The translations under genes were made by a program, and so were the position numbers. A model generated the notes under the pieces. It did not search any database and was not told the DNA's origin. It was given only the letters and a program-made list of their open reading frames with translations. From Branchiostoma floridae (lineage: Eukaryota; Chordata; Leptocardii; Amphioxiformes; Branchiostomatidae), in NCBI RefSeq assembly GCF_000003815.2, contig NC_049987.1, positions 14,970,407 to 15,034,406 of the forward strand: a DNA stretch of 64,000 nt. Reading direction: 5' to 3'. Shown here in pieces: positions 28,101 through 43,100 of the stretch (positions within the stretch are counted from its first letter, which is position 1; the number at the start of each line of letters is the position of its first letter).

Positions 28101-31100
28101 TATTTGGCGAATATAGTGGCATGGAAAATTGTACTCAACAGATCTAGATGAGCTTTGGCCTTTCATATATAGTCATTACCTTGTTTTCCTTGTTTGCGTT
28201 CATGCTCATGTACAGAATACTTTGGTCGTCACTGCGGATGTAGAATCGGTACCAGCCGTCTTCCGGTGGTACGAAATAACCCGAAGCTCTGGTCACAAAA
28301 CTGAAAATTAAAAAAAAAAGATATAAAACAATCAATCATATCATTTAAGAAGGGTTGAAATATAAAATGAAGCCTACGTCAATGCAAATGACATAATTTT
28401 GCTGGAATAAGTTGAAATGTTTTCTTCGAATATATTCGCAAACTGTTTCCTTCAAGCTATAATTATAAAATACAATGCATGCAATTAGGCTAACGTCACA
28501 TTTCCAAACCGGGGCCCGGACGGGCTGTTTGTGGAAACGAAAAATAGAAATGTATGCGTAAGAATATACACAAATAATGCCCGAAACTTTTCTCTTTACG
28601 CCTTGTGTAGTTTGGTTTATTTTACATCATACTTTTCGTTCCAAAAAGCTGCCGAAATGTGACGTAGGCCTTATTGGTGAGAGATAAAACTAATGCTATC
28701 TGACACGTATCTTTGGAGAGTAATCAAATGTATCATGTAAACGTTATGTTCTACTTCCGAATGTCTAACCTTCAACGATGTAGTTAAAGATGGTACTATC
28801 AACTGTTCGTAAGTTGTACTAGTTCATTGGAGTGTGATTTCATGACAAAACACCTAAAAACTGCCAATTCGTGATGTATTGCATGGAACATCCGCCGAAA
28901 TAGGCAATTCTTTCTTCATAACATTCAAAACTTACTTTTCCTGGTCGTGAGTATCCCAGAATTCAAAGTCGGAGATCCACTTGGTCCAGTATCCGCTCCT
29001 AGAGGAGGTATAGTCCGTTACACCCGGGATGCCGCTCCAGTAAATAACTGTGTTGTTCCACTGCTCGAACTGCATCCCGCGATTCCCTGCAAAATGGAAT
29101 AAAACGACACTTTTATGTTGGTCAAATTGAACGTGGCAATTATCTAGTGTTAGTAACAGTGCACATGCAATTTGCCTGAAATCTGACAGAAACAAAGACA
29201 TAAACCACTACCTCTACAGCATCACTACTACCACCACAACTACTACTACTATTTCTTTACTGCCACAGCTACCACTACTATATTACAACTATTGTACTAA
29301 TACTAATACTAGTATAACTACTACAATTACTGCTGATATTACAACTCCTATTGTCTTACTACTGTAAACCTGCTGCCACTACTCCTACTACTTCTACTAC
29401 TCTTACTATTTCTGCACTACCCCTGCTACTACTACAACTACTTCTACTTCTACTACTACTACTTCTACTGCCACTTCTTGACCAAGGAGTGAACGTGTCG
29501 CCGATCAGAAAGTCTTTCCCAACCAATTAGTTTTACTATTCCTTCTACTACTACTGGATCAGCACTGCTACTATTATATGGTTGTTCAAAATACTGCGCT
29601 GCGCATTTTGTAGCCTAGGTAATGATTCATTATCACAGACTTACCGGGCCATGAGGGAGAGGACAGATCCGGAGCAGCCTGTGTGATACACTCTATGGTG
29701 GTGTCTGTCATACTCTGTACAGCACACGGCGTTTCTGTTGGAGAAACATACAAAAAGACCTTTCTCAGTCACCAAAAATGCTGTGTATCATGGTGGTATG
29801 TATGTGAAGTGTAGATTCCTGATCATCATGAAGATTACTGATATTGCTTTGGTACTATCAATTCACATCCATGTGTTTACTATTTTCTCACTTGGTGGTA
29901 TTATGGCACCTGGTGGAGTTTTGAGAAGTGATGCTATGTCTTTGTGGGTATTTACCTCCGACATAGACCTCGGGTGGGGCGTCGGTGTCGTCAAAGAACC
30001 TGCCGGTGATGGTGAGCCGTGTGCCGCCGGCAAGACTGCCTGTGGCCGGGCTGACTCCGAGAACCTCTGTAGGGAGGAATAGAATAATGGATGAAGAGTA
30101 TAATAAGACCCTATAAACTAAACATACAGTACACAGTTCTGTCTTCTTTCAATATAGTACAGCCATCAATGAACAGAGTGGGCGTTATAAATTTTCAGTC
30201 AAGTTTGACCAATTGCTAGCGTCATGTAACCACAAGATCACGTGTCTGCAACTCTCGCGAGTTTACGTTCTGAATTGATTGGTCTTTTTATGTTGATCCT
30301 GAAGACGACAGTGGTTGCTGAGAATTTTATCCGTATATAACTTTGTGTTAAAGAAAGTTAAGTATTGTACAATCAATCAATTAGATTTTTCACTCGTAAG
30401 CAAAACAACTTGAGAAAAATCAAAGGAAGACCATTGAACTTCCCGATTACGTTTGCACTTGGGGTGGAAATAACTTGACCAAAATCAAAGAACACCAACA
30501 AAGTATTCTTAAGACTTGAACTCGACAATTACGCTAGAAAATAATGTGACGAACATGAAAGGAAAACACTGGATCATCCTAAAGCCTTAATGATGAACAC
30601 TTTAGCGAAAGTATATGAAAAACTCCATTCAAAGGTGAGATTTCTGATTGTATTTCAGACTGGCTTAGCTCGGGTCAAAAAGTCAATCCAGGATGAAGAA
30701 CAACAGATTATTAAAGCCTCAAACTTGTTTGAAGGACTAAATTGTCAAGGAAACGGAGACGGCTTTAGCGAGAGTAGTTTTCTTACTGTATTTCAGACTG
30801 ACTGAGGTCAAAATGTCAATCCAGAAGAAAGAACAACAGATTATTAAAGTCTGAAACTTCTTCGGAGGACTAAATTGTCAAGGAAACGGAAACAGACAGT
30901 CTACATACCATGCAAACTCACAAAAGAAATCACCTCCCTATGGCGACTTTGGCTTTACTTACTCCAGCACATTATAAGATAAACAACACAAATATATGGA
31001 GACCAGAGGTCATCTGTGGAGGAACTGCCTTTGGTCATATACTTTGTCTTCTAGAATGTAGATCTAATTCTTGAGGGAAAGCTATTTTTAATCCTCACGA

Positions 31101-34100
31101 TAAAATTTTTTGAGGGATCTGGTGTCTGCTATGGCGACTTTGGCTTAATTTCCCCAGCACATTATAAGATAAACAACGTTAATAGAGACCAGAGGTCATC
31201 TGGAGAACTGCCTTTGGTCATATACTTTGTCTTCTAGAATGTAGATCTACATTCTTGAGGGAAAGCGTATCTTAATCCTTACGATGACATTTTTTGGGGG
31301 TCTGGTGTCTGCTATGGTGACTTTGGCTTAAGATTATAAGATAACATTATAACATTATAAGATAACTATCAGTTGGTACAACACAAATAGAGACCAGAGG
31401 TCATCTGTGGAGGAAACACCTTTGGTCAGACGCATTGTATTTTACATTCTTGATGGAAAGACAATGTTAATCCTTACGATAAAATAATATTTATGTCTTG
31501 AAATAGTGAGCCCCGTATACGTCATATTGAAAAATCTAATTTTGTCTTGTATAGGCCGATTTGAGCTTACATGAATTAGCAAAGGTTTAAACAAGAAAAC
31601 AAAGAGTTTCATTGTATGGCACAGTCATAGGTGAAGCAAAACCCCAAATTGATCGTTTAGGTAGCTTATTCAAAATTTATATCAGTCGCATGATATTGCA
31701 CATGAAAGTACTTTTGCCAACGCTTCACAGTTACCTGCTTCCTTTTCAATGATGGTAAACTAGGCTTACACGTATTACTTCTACTCAGTGCAAATTGCCT
31801 AGATCAAGACCAGTGGATTTCACCTACACAACACAGGAAAGAAACGTGCCAGTGCGTTTCATGGACCTTTGGAGAAATACAATAAATGTATATCCAAGAC
31901 CAAATCTATTCTAACTCCTTCCTCTCTTAAGTTCCCTTTTCCACTAGACGACGATTGCGCTGCGCTCTCACTGCGACCTAAATAGGATGTGATTCTGTAA
32001 CCTTCGCTTTCACACTGGGGATATCATACAAAAAGTAAGACTTACTAAAAGTGTGACTGAGTATACAACAAAACACAAAGAGTACAAAATTTATTTTCTT
32101 TTCTATAGAATTCGTTGAGCGATACGTCAAATTTTAGGTCGCAGAAAGGGCGCGGTGAGAGCGCCGTCCTAGTGGCTAGGGGGTATAAGCGACAACAATA
32201 GGACTTACCGGCGTATGTCTGGAACATGAAGAGATTTTTGTCGCTGACGTCGTCTCCAACCACGCTTGCTCGCTTGGTGTTACCATTTGCAAACGACCTG
32301 ACGGCATCAAAACGAAAAGTGTCAAATACCATACTTGTGGGAATGTTAGAAAAACTGTCTTCCAATGATGCAAAGCTGCATCAATGTACGTGTTTGGCTA
32401 CAAATAACAACAACCGCTGATAAACAATGCACAAACCCAGTCACAAAACGTCACAACGAAGAGAGTCTGGTTGAAACTCGTCCCAATTCTACGTGCAACT
32501 GTTTGTATTGGTATTTGTTTTTATCTTGCAATTTGTAAACGGCATTAGGCATAAAGTATCGTTGTATACCAATGATCTCTGATTTATATATATATTTTTT
32601 ATTAATAGCACCATATGAAAATGATGATGTATATGAAAACAAAAAGATGAAACATACCTTCCATAGTCCTCATCAAGAATGAAGCTTGCGTTGACGTTTC
32701 CTATTGGTAGAGTGTTAAAAGAATGTAAACGATATAAGATCGATGCATATAGTCTTTAGCGTACAGCTAATGTTGTTCCATTCTAACATAATGTCCATGT
32801 CATTATTAGATTTCTTCCTAGAGTAAGAAATATTGCACTTGCCTACGTAGGTCCCCTCCAACTTGCACTTGAACCAACCATTGTTCGACTTCCCATTATT
32901 GTCCAGCTCAATGCCATACCTGCACGAAAGGACATACATATATCAGCATTTTACCTCCATATCAACGGTACACTATAATGAATAATGATGATAAGAAGTT
33001 TATGGCAAATTCTTGCAGCGTTACTTTCGAGCGAACATTTTCTAAAAGCCACTGCATAGTCTTGATTCTAGATATGTCGATTGTATACTTACATTGCGTC
33101 GGCTTCAAAGTCTCGCAGTTCGCACTTCTGTCCACCAAAGTAGACCCTGAAGGATTGTACAAGATGGGGTCAAAGTCACGTGTAGTGCTAATCTTATACA
33201 GAGTAGAAATAAATTACATAAATCTGACATGTAAGTCTTGATAACAAACACAAATGATATAAATGGTTAAGAAGTACAAAAACTGTTAAATAAGCTTCAG
33301 ACAGGTTTCTTGTGAAATGGCAGTGTATTCCGGAAATTAACAGTGAATACAAAAGACATCCCCTACCTTTTGATGGTGGCGGTTTTCCCGTTAGTAGATG
33401 TTGCAACGTTGCTGCCGTATCTGGTGGTAAAGATTGTCCCTCTCACGGTCACAAAACTCCCTATAGTGTAAAGGTTATAATGATTAAGCATTTAGAATGG
33501 CATTTTCATTACTAGGTCCTTTTTTTCCTTTCTTTATTCCTCACTTAGGTAAGTATTTGACGGTCAATATGGTTCCCCTTACTGTCATGAAACTAAAATT
33601 AGGAAGCACTTATAATGGCACTTCGCTCATTCTAGAATTCATCTATTCGTTCGAGAATTTATTCTAGTATTTAATGTAACATGACGCACAAACACATTGT
33701 TTTTCCTATATAGACATGGGCCCATAAGTTACACAAACAGATATATCTTACCCGGAGGAGCGGAGGTCGGGCTAACACTGGCAATGGTTGGCGTCCTGTC
33801 TCCTTTGTACTGTAGAAGTATTTCAAAAGCAGACGCATAAATGAATAGTCATATAACCGGTAGTATAAAGACAATATTTTTGTGCCATTGTATTTACAGC
33901 ACCAACACTGCCCCAAAAGCTGCAGTCTTAACACGGTTAGTGAGGTGTCCAAGCCTGTTCTCGGTTTAAATTGCTCTGCGCAAAGTGATGCATTGTCGCT
34001 AATACTGTAAATGCAGAAATGTTCGCGGTGGATCAATGTTCGCGGTTTTCGCGGTGACCACCGCGAAAATTTTTCTATTATGGTATTAGATTGCAGTCTA

Positions 34101-37100
34101 TCGCGTTACCGCGGCGAAAAGTCCATTTTCCCGCTACCGCGAAATTAAATCCCCGCGAACTTAAATGCATTTACAGTATGTCAAAGTTGGCGGCCCCGAG
34201 ATGAAAACAAAACACTAGTACTTCTTGACATGCATCAGAACTGTTTAAAGGTTAGGGGCCTTCACCTTTGACATGTTACCCACAATACACCACGCCGCGC
34301 ATGAGCAGTGAAAACCGAGAATCAGCTTTTGGCAATGGATACAGCTGAAGTTGTTGAATTCTATGTATAATTTTTCTTGATATATCTTCAGCCTAAGCCG
34401 TTTTCAAGATTTCAAGGGTGGAGGAGGTAAGGGGTTCAAACATGTTCCAAATATGTTCTACTGATGTGACAGTACTCACGGTGAAGCGGCACCTCCAGTC
34501 GTACGTGTACCGGCAGTGTTTGTTGACGGGTATCGGCGTGCCGTCCACCGTCACACGGACGTAGTACGTCCCGTCGTTTTTCACGGAGCTGAACGAGAAA
34601 ACACAGACGCGTTTAACACCTACTTAGTTAATAGTTGATGTGACACCACTGTACTTCAACATCTTAAGACATTCGTCTAGCAATAGATCAAAACATGCCT
34701 ATATAATGTAGTGTAAAACCGATGAATTTGTCTAATAACAAGATGTTAAAGATACAATGTCTCTCTGAGTTTGTGGAATTGTCTTCATTTATTGTATCTT
34801 ATCCTGTTTTAACATTTCCAAATTGAATATGCAAATGTTGGTACAAGCACGATATCTCATGTGATTAGTTCGGCACACACGGAGCTATTCACATCTTTAT
34901 TCACACAGCCACAGTGCTCCATGTCTGTATATACGAAAAGGATAGCATCCTGTTGATAATATCAAAGCAAGAAGAATATGCATGGAGCTTACGGAGTCCT
35001 ACAAACGATCTGATGCTCGTTGGACATGTCGGCTTCCACTTTACAGTCTACGGAAAACGTTCCCGAGTCGTGCTCCAGTCGGACTTTGTTCCCGGCATCC
35101 TCGTTTCCCGCGCCGTAGTTAAACTGGTTCTTAGAAAATCCTAGAAAATGATAATAATTGGTTATCGTATAGCCATGCTGTGTGGACTACGAAAAACTCC
35201 ATTTGTGTTGGTTATACAACTATAATGTCGTAAAAGGAGAATATAGGCATACATCAATGATGATACACACTTATAGGAATAATGGGATTTCCTCTTCGCT
35301 CACTCGGTGGTTTATTCGATGATGGTGGGTCACATTTCAGCCATCTTAAACAACCAGGAGTGTGTCATTAACCTTTAGTCAATCTATAATTTGAATTTTT
35401 TACCTTTGTTACTAATTCCCTCAAAAGAGTCTGAAAAAGCTGAGGGAAAAGGTTATTATTTCATTAAGTTGTAAGGAAATATTCGGTCCTCACCTTCACC
35501 ATAGATGTAGATTTGGGTCTCTCCTGCCCGACTGCCTTGATGACTGCCGATTGATGAGACTTTAGGAGCTGCAGAGAAAAAGAAACAAACATATTAACTA
35601 CCTATATCATTTGTTTAATACTACAATTAACTGTATTTGTCTGTGTAAATCGAAACAAAACGTTGCACATTTTGTCTAATTGATTAGCGTCCCCTGGAGA
35701 CGACATTGGGAGCTGCACCTGACTGTCTTTGAATGAGGGCTATTCTTGTGCAAACGACATAGTGGACAGTCATTAGCGTCAGACTCTACAATTATCTTCA
35801 AGTTGTTCTTTAAATTTATTCTTTGTTGTGAAATAACATTGTCTTTCTCGCTCCGCAAAAAGATATTTTTGCAGTGCAACTTTGTACTTTGTCGTACCGT
35901 GCAACCAGTGTGACTAAAGTCTGCATGGACGTGTATAGATGCTGCGAATATGGTACATCACATATGCATGTTTGCTATCTTGTCTGTCATACTTTTCCTC
36001 AATATGGATCAAAGAAGAAAATCTGACACCATAATGACACATAATGGCATTTGGATTATAGATATGAAACACAAGTGTCAAGACATCTGAAATCACATCA
36101 AAGACTTCACAAATGGATTACTTTGATCCTTGAATAGATGGTCTTTCTAAGAATAGACTGGCTTTCCGTTGTATCATGTACAGCTATTGAGCAATAAAGT
36201 TATTGTTCTTATATTGCAACCAAATAAGTATATCACAATTAGTTTTGATAATAGGCTCCCTCCCTGAAAGCGTCACCAAAAATTGTAGGGAGACATTTTC
36301 GTATGTTCAATGTGCTCTCTGAATGTGTACCCGAACGTATAAGTCTCGTACAGAATACTACTAATCCCTTGCATTAAAAAAAAGTGGGTCCTGAAATCTA
36401 GGTTGGGATTTGGTGACTTCATCAACTGGAATAAATTTAAGGAGAAGACCATTTACAAAGAGCTCACAGTAGGAGCTCTACGCTGCCACGCTACATGTCA
36501 AAACATAGACAGTATATAGACATTTTCTCTGCTGGTAACATACAACAGATCGTATCATTACGAAAGTCTTTACAAGTGACAAAAGGGTCGGTGGTGTTAT
36601 TGGAATGCGCCTTGTTCAGACGGATGGATTAATGGGTGGTTCTAGAGCTATTATTGGCTGAAAACCTTCTAAGTGTACTTTTGCCTTAGCGCTGTCAGCT
36701 TTTTGAAAACTGCACATGTTATGATAGAAGATCTGGGCAAAATTTCCAGAGTGGAAGTCAAAATTTTGCTCATTCAAAAGAGGAGTTCCAAACGAAGAAG
36801 GAAAGATATAACATTTATTTGACGTTTCAACATACAGTATCCAATGATGCTTAAAATAGTCAGAAGAACTCGTTCGGATGACCATACTTGAGAAAGTGTT
36901 CATCCAATTGTTGTCCCGCTTTGACACATCTTAAGATGTATTGAAACGAGTCTGGAAGGCTACGTTACTACTATGTACTTCCAAAAAGACGTGTGAAGAT
37001 TTTCTTGCTATGTACAACAATCCTTCTTTATTTTGTGTGGTAAACTTCTTGAGATTATCCTTTGACGTGGGGCACAAACTGTGATGTACTCCCATTGTTT

Positions 37101-40100
37101 TACCTGTTCAGGTGATCCATTAAGTGTTAAATATGTAACCAATGGACTAACGTCAAATGTAAATACTTAGGATAAGACGCCCAAGTCACCCAGCATCCGA
37201 CTGCCGGATAACGATACCTTCCAATGATATTAGTATATGTGCTTTTTGACTCTACTCAATACATATGAATCTGTACTTCTTTAACACAATAAAGTATTGA
37301 TTGTGTACATATCTAAGATATCGAAACACTACGTTCTGCTGCAGTACCGTAGAAAAGCGCAAAGGTCAAACATGACGTACCAAGTATCCGTTAGATCTAT
37401 CAGAAGTGTCTCGAGTTATACTATTCACAAACTAATATATCCACAACTGTTTCGAAAACATACAGTAACGGTTCTTGGCGAAGGTAACTAGATATACATA
37501 TCGTTGCGGGTTGAAAAAGACCCCTATGCTGTCATTTGATTCAACCATGCACTGACTGAGTCTGTTTTGCTTCGTTGCAAGAGAAACTTTTTAATACGGG
37601 CTATAGGCCGAAATCCGTAAAGTCTGTATCATCGGATAAGATCTAGAGTTGAAATGTCACAGGTGTAGCAAACGTCACAGTAAATGAGTAAGTCTGTTTG
37701 TGAAACACGGCGTATTTCCTCTTGTATTGTCTACAAACTTTGAAGTGCGTCAGTGCATTGTTAAGTGCCTGCAGCATTCTTTCCAGGCGGTGTAAAAATA
37801 GAAATACTTTCGCGCGTGTTGCACACAGCTCTGTTTTCTACAAACACGTCGAAAATCTAACACTTTTCCCTCAAAACTGGTGATTTGAAATATTTCGATA
37901 GCTTAAAACCTAAGCAATATTACAGCGTCAAAGTGGAAATATTCTGAATAAGGCAATCTGCATGATATTGCCATCACTGTATTCTCACATTTACATCATA
38001 ATTGAGCGATTAAAAGCAGCCCAGAGACAAGTTGCACAATTCCTTATTATTGTACCCCCCAAAAAATAAGGACTTGATCTAGAATCCTTGTGCAACTCAT
38101 TCCTGCGCTGTTTTTAACGGCTCAATTTATGAAATGATGATGTAAATGTGCTAAAATAGTGCATTAGATGTCAATATTATACAGACTGACTTATTCAGAA
38201 TATTTCCACTCTTAACAATGTGATATTGCTTAGGTTGCCTTTGATAATAGAGCACAGTTTGTTGTAGAAGGGTAAAGACCTATTAACCCTCTTGGCGTAG
38301 TTAAATGCCTTTTAACCTTCTTGGTGTCAGTTAGTGTCATTCAGTTGCTTGACGATTTCTCAAATGATGGGTGGGTACAATGCATGGCCTGGTCCCTATG
38401 GCAACGCTTACATATACAAACCCTGGAGGTTAACTTCGATTATCATTCAAAGTGTTCATTTTGAGCTTCTGTTTAGGGTTCATCAACCTGTAACTAATGT
38501 GAACAAAAGCTTTTTCATGACATACGTGACCGGCCTCGCCTGTTCCTTGTTTTGCGTGACACCAATTCATTTGTTGTTCAAAAGCATTCTTCCAGGGTTA
38601 TCGACCTAAGTCCACAGCAAGTAAATTTTATGGATGACATCAGCGCGCTCATTAATTTTCGTCTGATTTCAGGAAAAAAAAGATGTTTTTTCTAAAAACA
38701 AGATTTTTTTTTCTTCAGGGATGGTCAGATAGACCAAAATGGGTAAATGGTTTGTGCTGTAACCAAATACAGTAATTGTATATAGAATCGACACTAGATA
38801 GGTAGCATTGACTTAAGTTGCAGATGTGAAACTTGCTGGATAGTTGTAAGAGTGGCACCAATATGGAAGCCATGAGTGTAGTTGCCAACATGGTTAGTGA
38901 TACCAGTCAAGCACACTAGTGTCACTTTTACTACACTAGTCCAATACTGGTAGAAGTTTCAGAGGCTACTGGTAGTAGTTTCAGAAAAAAAATCAACTTC
39001 GCCCAACGTGGGGCTCGAACCCACGACCCTGGGATTAAGAGTCCCATGCTCTACCGACTGAGCTAGCCGGGCTGCGATGACCGTTCAAAGGATCATTCAG
39101 TCCCAATCTTTATTGTGCTTGACATTCGATAGCGTATTCAGGAGACGTTGTCTAAACAACGCGTCGGTGTCAAGTGAATAAAACTAGAGTTGAATTACCT
39201 GTTCCAGCAAGGTTTGCGTGTGAGTAATTTATGTGGGGTATAGAAATGAATGCCTTGTCGGTTGTGATGCCATATTTTGTCCCTTCAATTCTGTTACAAC
39301 GTTTATGGTGTCTATTTTGAAAATTTGCCATCTTGTTGTTTTTTTTTACCCGTTATTTTTTTCGCAGTTTGCAGAGGATGCCATCCATAAAATTTACTTG
39401 CCGTGGCCTGAGTTTCGAAACATAGCAAGTTGTAAGGTGATGTTTCGTGCCATTTTTTCTGCTCACTACGTAAACTGTGTAGAAATGCTGAAGCCCAATA
39501 CCCGTATACATTGTATAAATTCCTAACTGACGGCTCCTAGGATAATATATAGAGCAGGGCCGTCAAAAGAATGCAACCGTTGTGAGAATTCGGGCGACAA
39601 GAAATAGCTACTGACTTAAAATGTCCGGGAAGATTAGCCTCCATAGCAGGCTCTCTCGGACCTCCATAGCATGCTCTTTTTGGCTCATAATACACTTTTG
39701 CTAGCCATTTCTTTTTGTACTGGGTCGCTGATTGCTGGCTTTCTCTGACTACCGGCCGGGCTGCTATGGAGGCTACGGGAAGATGACACAGCAAAAATGG
39801 CGAAGGTCATATGCATTGCTCCTTCGCCAAGAGTATGGATCTAAAATAAAAAGACTAAATTGACATCGATCTCCGCGGACGAGCAAAAAACTTTAGCTTG
39901 TTTTGGCAATACTTAAAGCCTTATTTATGGTTTCTGTATTTTCAAACTATTTCATCCCGAGCTCTTTTTACTGGTTGGAAACACATGGTAAGTCACGACA
40001 AAGGCAGAATGTTCAGATTTTGAAGCGAGACTTTGGGGGCACACTGAAAACTGATATACACGATGATGACACCGAAAATTGAAAGTATGAGACGATTGTT

Positions 40101-43100
40101 ATGACACTTTCCCCATGAGAAAGTATCTAAATAAATGTTTCCTGTGGACAGAAAGCTTGTTTAACTAATAATCTATTCTTAAATATGCGCTTCTGAAGGA
40201 CAAAAAGCGAGCGTTTGGCCCGCGCCGAGAAATGTGACAACGAACATGGTGAATATCAGCTGACTGCTACGCCCGTTTCACGTTCTGAGTGGATTTGCTC
40301 GACGAAAATCCTGTATTGAAAATAATCTAGTCTTAAATGTTCTCTTCTATTGATAAAAGGCGTTTAGGCCCTAACAGACCAACTACTAAACCCCAGAAAA
40401 AAGACAAATATCAGACAACTGTTATAATTCTTTAAAGGTGTCCTAAACTCCAGATGGGAGTGTTATTTTCCAATAGATTGAATTAACAATCAGCAAACTT
40501 TTTGCAGAATTTCACTTACTGAATGCTATTTGATGTACGCGAGACAAGTGGGTATTTTATCGCATAATGTGAAGTAGCTATAGCATGCATGATTCACTTC
40601 ATAAATTTAACATCTATCGGATCGGAAAATAACACCTTGTTGTGGTGTTTTGGACTCCTTGGAGACCAAGGAGGTTAACCTCCTTGTAGGAGACGTATCT
40701 AGATAAAACGTTCGCCCGGACAATGTTTTGCAGGAAGAAAGATATTTTGTACATTGGAAATTTACCCCCTCCCTTTCTTTCATTTTTCTGCTGGAAAAAC
40801 ATTGTAAGTCACGATCGACTCGAAATTGGTTCCGGGCAACAAAAACAAGACATTGACACCCAAGAACATTATACAATACAGTTATGAATATGAGAAGACT
40901 GTTTACTCTGTTACCATGAGAACGTGTCTACATAAACATCTTGTGTTCGCAAGGAGTCTGCTTGGGCAATGATAAAGTCTCAAGTGTTTTCTATTTTTAA
41001 AACTTCCTTCTTTCCTCATGTTTCGTTTCTATCATTCGGGAAACGTCGTGAGTCACGACTCAAAACTAGACAATGAGGATTTGAAATCGAGACATTTGGT
41101 CGCACAGAGACGGTCATAATATTTAGGAACATGGCACAACAAAAATAGTAAATATCAAACGACTGTTAACTGTTAACATGTTATGACTCTCTCATCAAGC
41201 GTATCTAAAGGAACATCTTGTGCGGCCAAGAAGCTTATTTATAGACATTAACCAAGTCCCGTGTGTTCTCTACAAAACTTAGCTTTGAATAGATCTTTTC
41301 CTCATGTTTGATTTTTATTGTCCGGGGAAAACGTCGTAAGTCACGACAAACAACAAAGTTCTGAAAGAGGGAATTTGGGGTCACACAGGCAAAGGCTAAT
41401 ATCAAACGAACTTCTTGACTGTTGCACAAAGAGAACTTAAGATTGTGTGCGGTGAAGAAATTTGTTTGGGCAATAACAAAGTTTTTAATATTTTGTTCTC
41501 TGTGTGTGCGTTCTATCGTTCTGCTCAAAAACACCTTATGTTGCACATACCAATTCAGGTAAAGAACAAGGCAATGTTTAAAATAAAATAAAAACAATAC
41601 TGTTCATCTCAAACTTGTAACGACTTCAGAGATGATGAGAGCGTTACCAGTAAAGTTAGAAACTACAGTTTGCCCAGTTACTCCGCGCAACCACAGTTTG
41701 TTTGTCGTAACCTTGTTTCAAACTCAGGTAGCGCGCTGCGTTAAGCTAAGGGCACAACCCGCTGTACGTGGTTTTTGTCCTTACGTTTTTTTTTTTTTTG
41801 GGAGGCCACGTCCGCCACGTTTTTTTTTTAAACGTGGGGAGACCGGTAGGGACTGGCAAGAGCATGGAGGGGGTATTGGATTCCGTACGATTTCGTACGG
41901 AGGCGGTACTTACCACTTAGGGATCCCAAAAGATTGCCCACATTTTGGCACGTAGACAGCACGCAGTTGTACGTACGGTGGGTTGTGCCCTTAGCTTTAC
42001 GTATACTTTCCAGGCAAAGCCTGGGATTGTCATGATAGCGGCTTCTAGCGGTACATGTGTACACCAGGAATCAAAATCAACCTTACAACACCAGATCAGG
42101 CTAGCCATAAGCAATGGAATACTGAGCTATCATACTGACTTTCATATTGGAGATCTTTCTTTTCAATTTTCTTCCGTGATTTTGTTAGATTTATCCACAT
42201 TCACTGGTTTCCAGTCCACCGTCAAGTATTGCCTTTCCGTATTCAAGTACGTATGAGATCCGTATGAGAGTTTTAGCCTCTACATATACCAGGCTCCACA
42301 GGTCACTGGAAAAGTAGTAGAAATTGGACAAATGTAGCCGATAACATGTCAAACGAGTTATAACTGGGTCGCAAACCATACTACTTAGACAGCTAACTCA
42401 TCTGGCATGTTACGTGTCTACATTTATCCAATTTCTACTAGTTTTCCAGCGACCTGCGGAGCCTGGTAGAGGCTAAAACTCCACACGGACCTCATACGGA
42501 CTAAGATATATGTGCACGCGTACCTGCGAACCCGGCTATAGACACGTAACATATACGCATGGCTTCTTTCCACACCTTACACAACCCGCAAAAAATGTAT
42601 ACACTATCTTTACAGTACACAAAGGATTATCCTTCTTTCCCGTCATAGTTTTTGGTTCTAAAGTGAAGAATGTATATAATGTGGTCCCATGTAATCCCCC
42701 GGTATCGCGTGTTCGGTCTCGCTGGGTGGACATGAAAAAGTAACCACGCTGTCATGAAAAGAAATCCACTACAAAAACATGCCGGTGGTTTTGTACACAA
42801 GGAAGACACAGTGTGCCTTGAGGTGTGAGGAAGGGGATAAATTCCTTGTTCTTTATCTCACTACAAGGTGGTGTTACAGCAATTCTATTCCAAATGTTTA
42901 AGATCATACGATGTCTTATTTCCGTTGATCTAGTATTCAAATGGCTAGCTGCAACGAGGATGACTTTCAAGATTTCGTTGACTTTTTTCTCCAAACATTC
43001 AACATAGCAAGACGGACGATTCATGAAAAGGACTCTTTTAAGAAGTATTGTTGGTTTTGAATATTGAAACATGCAATTCCAGTCCTTAAGACTGCATTTG

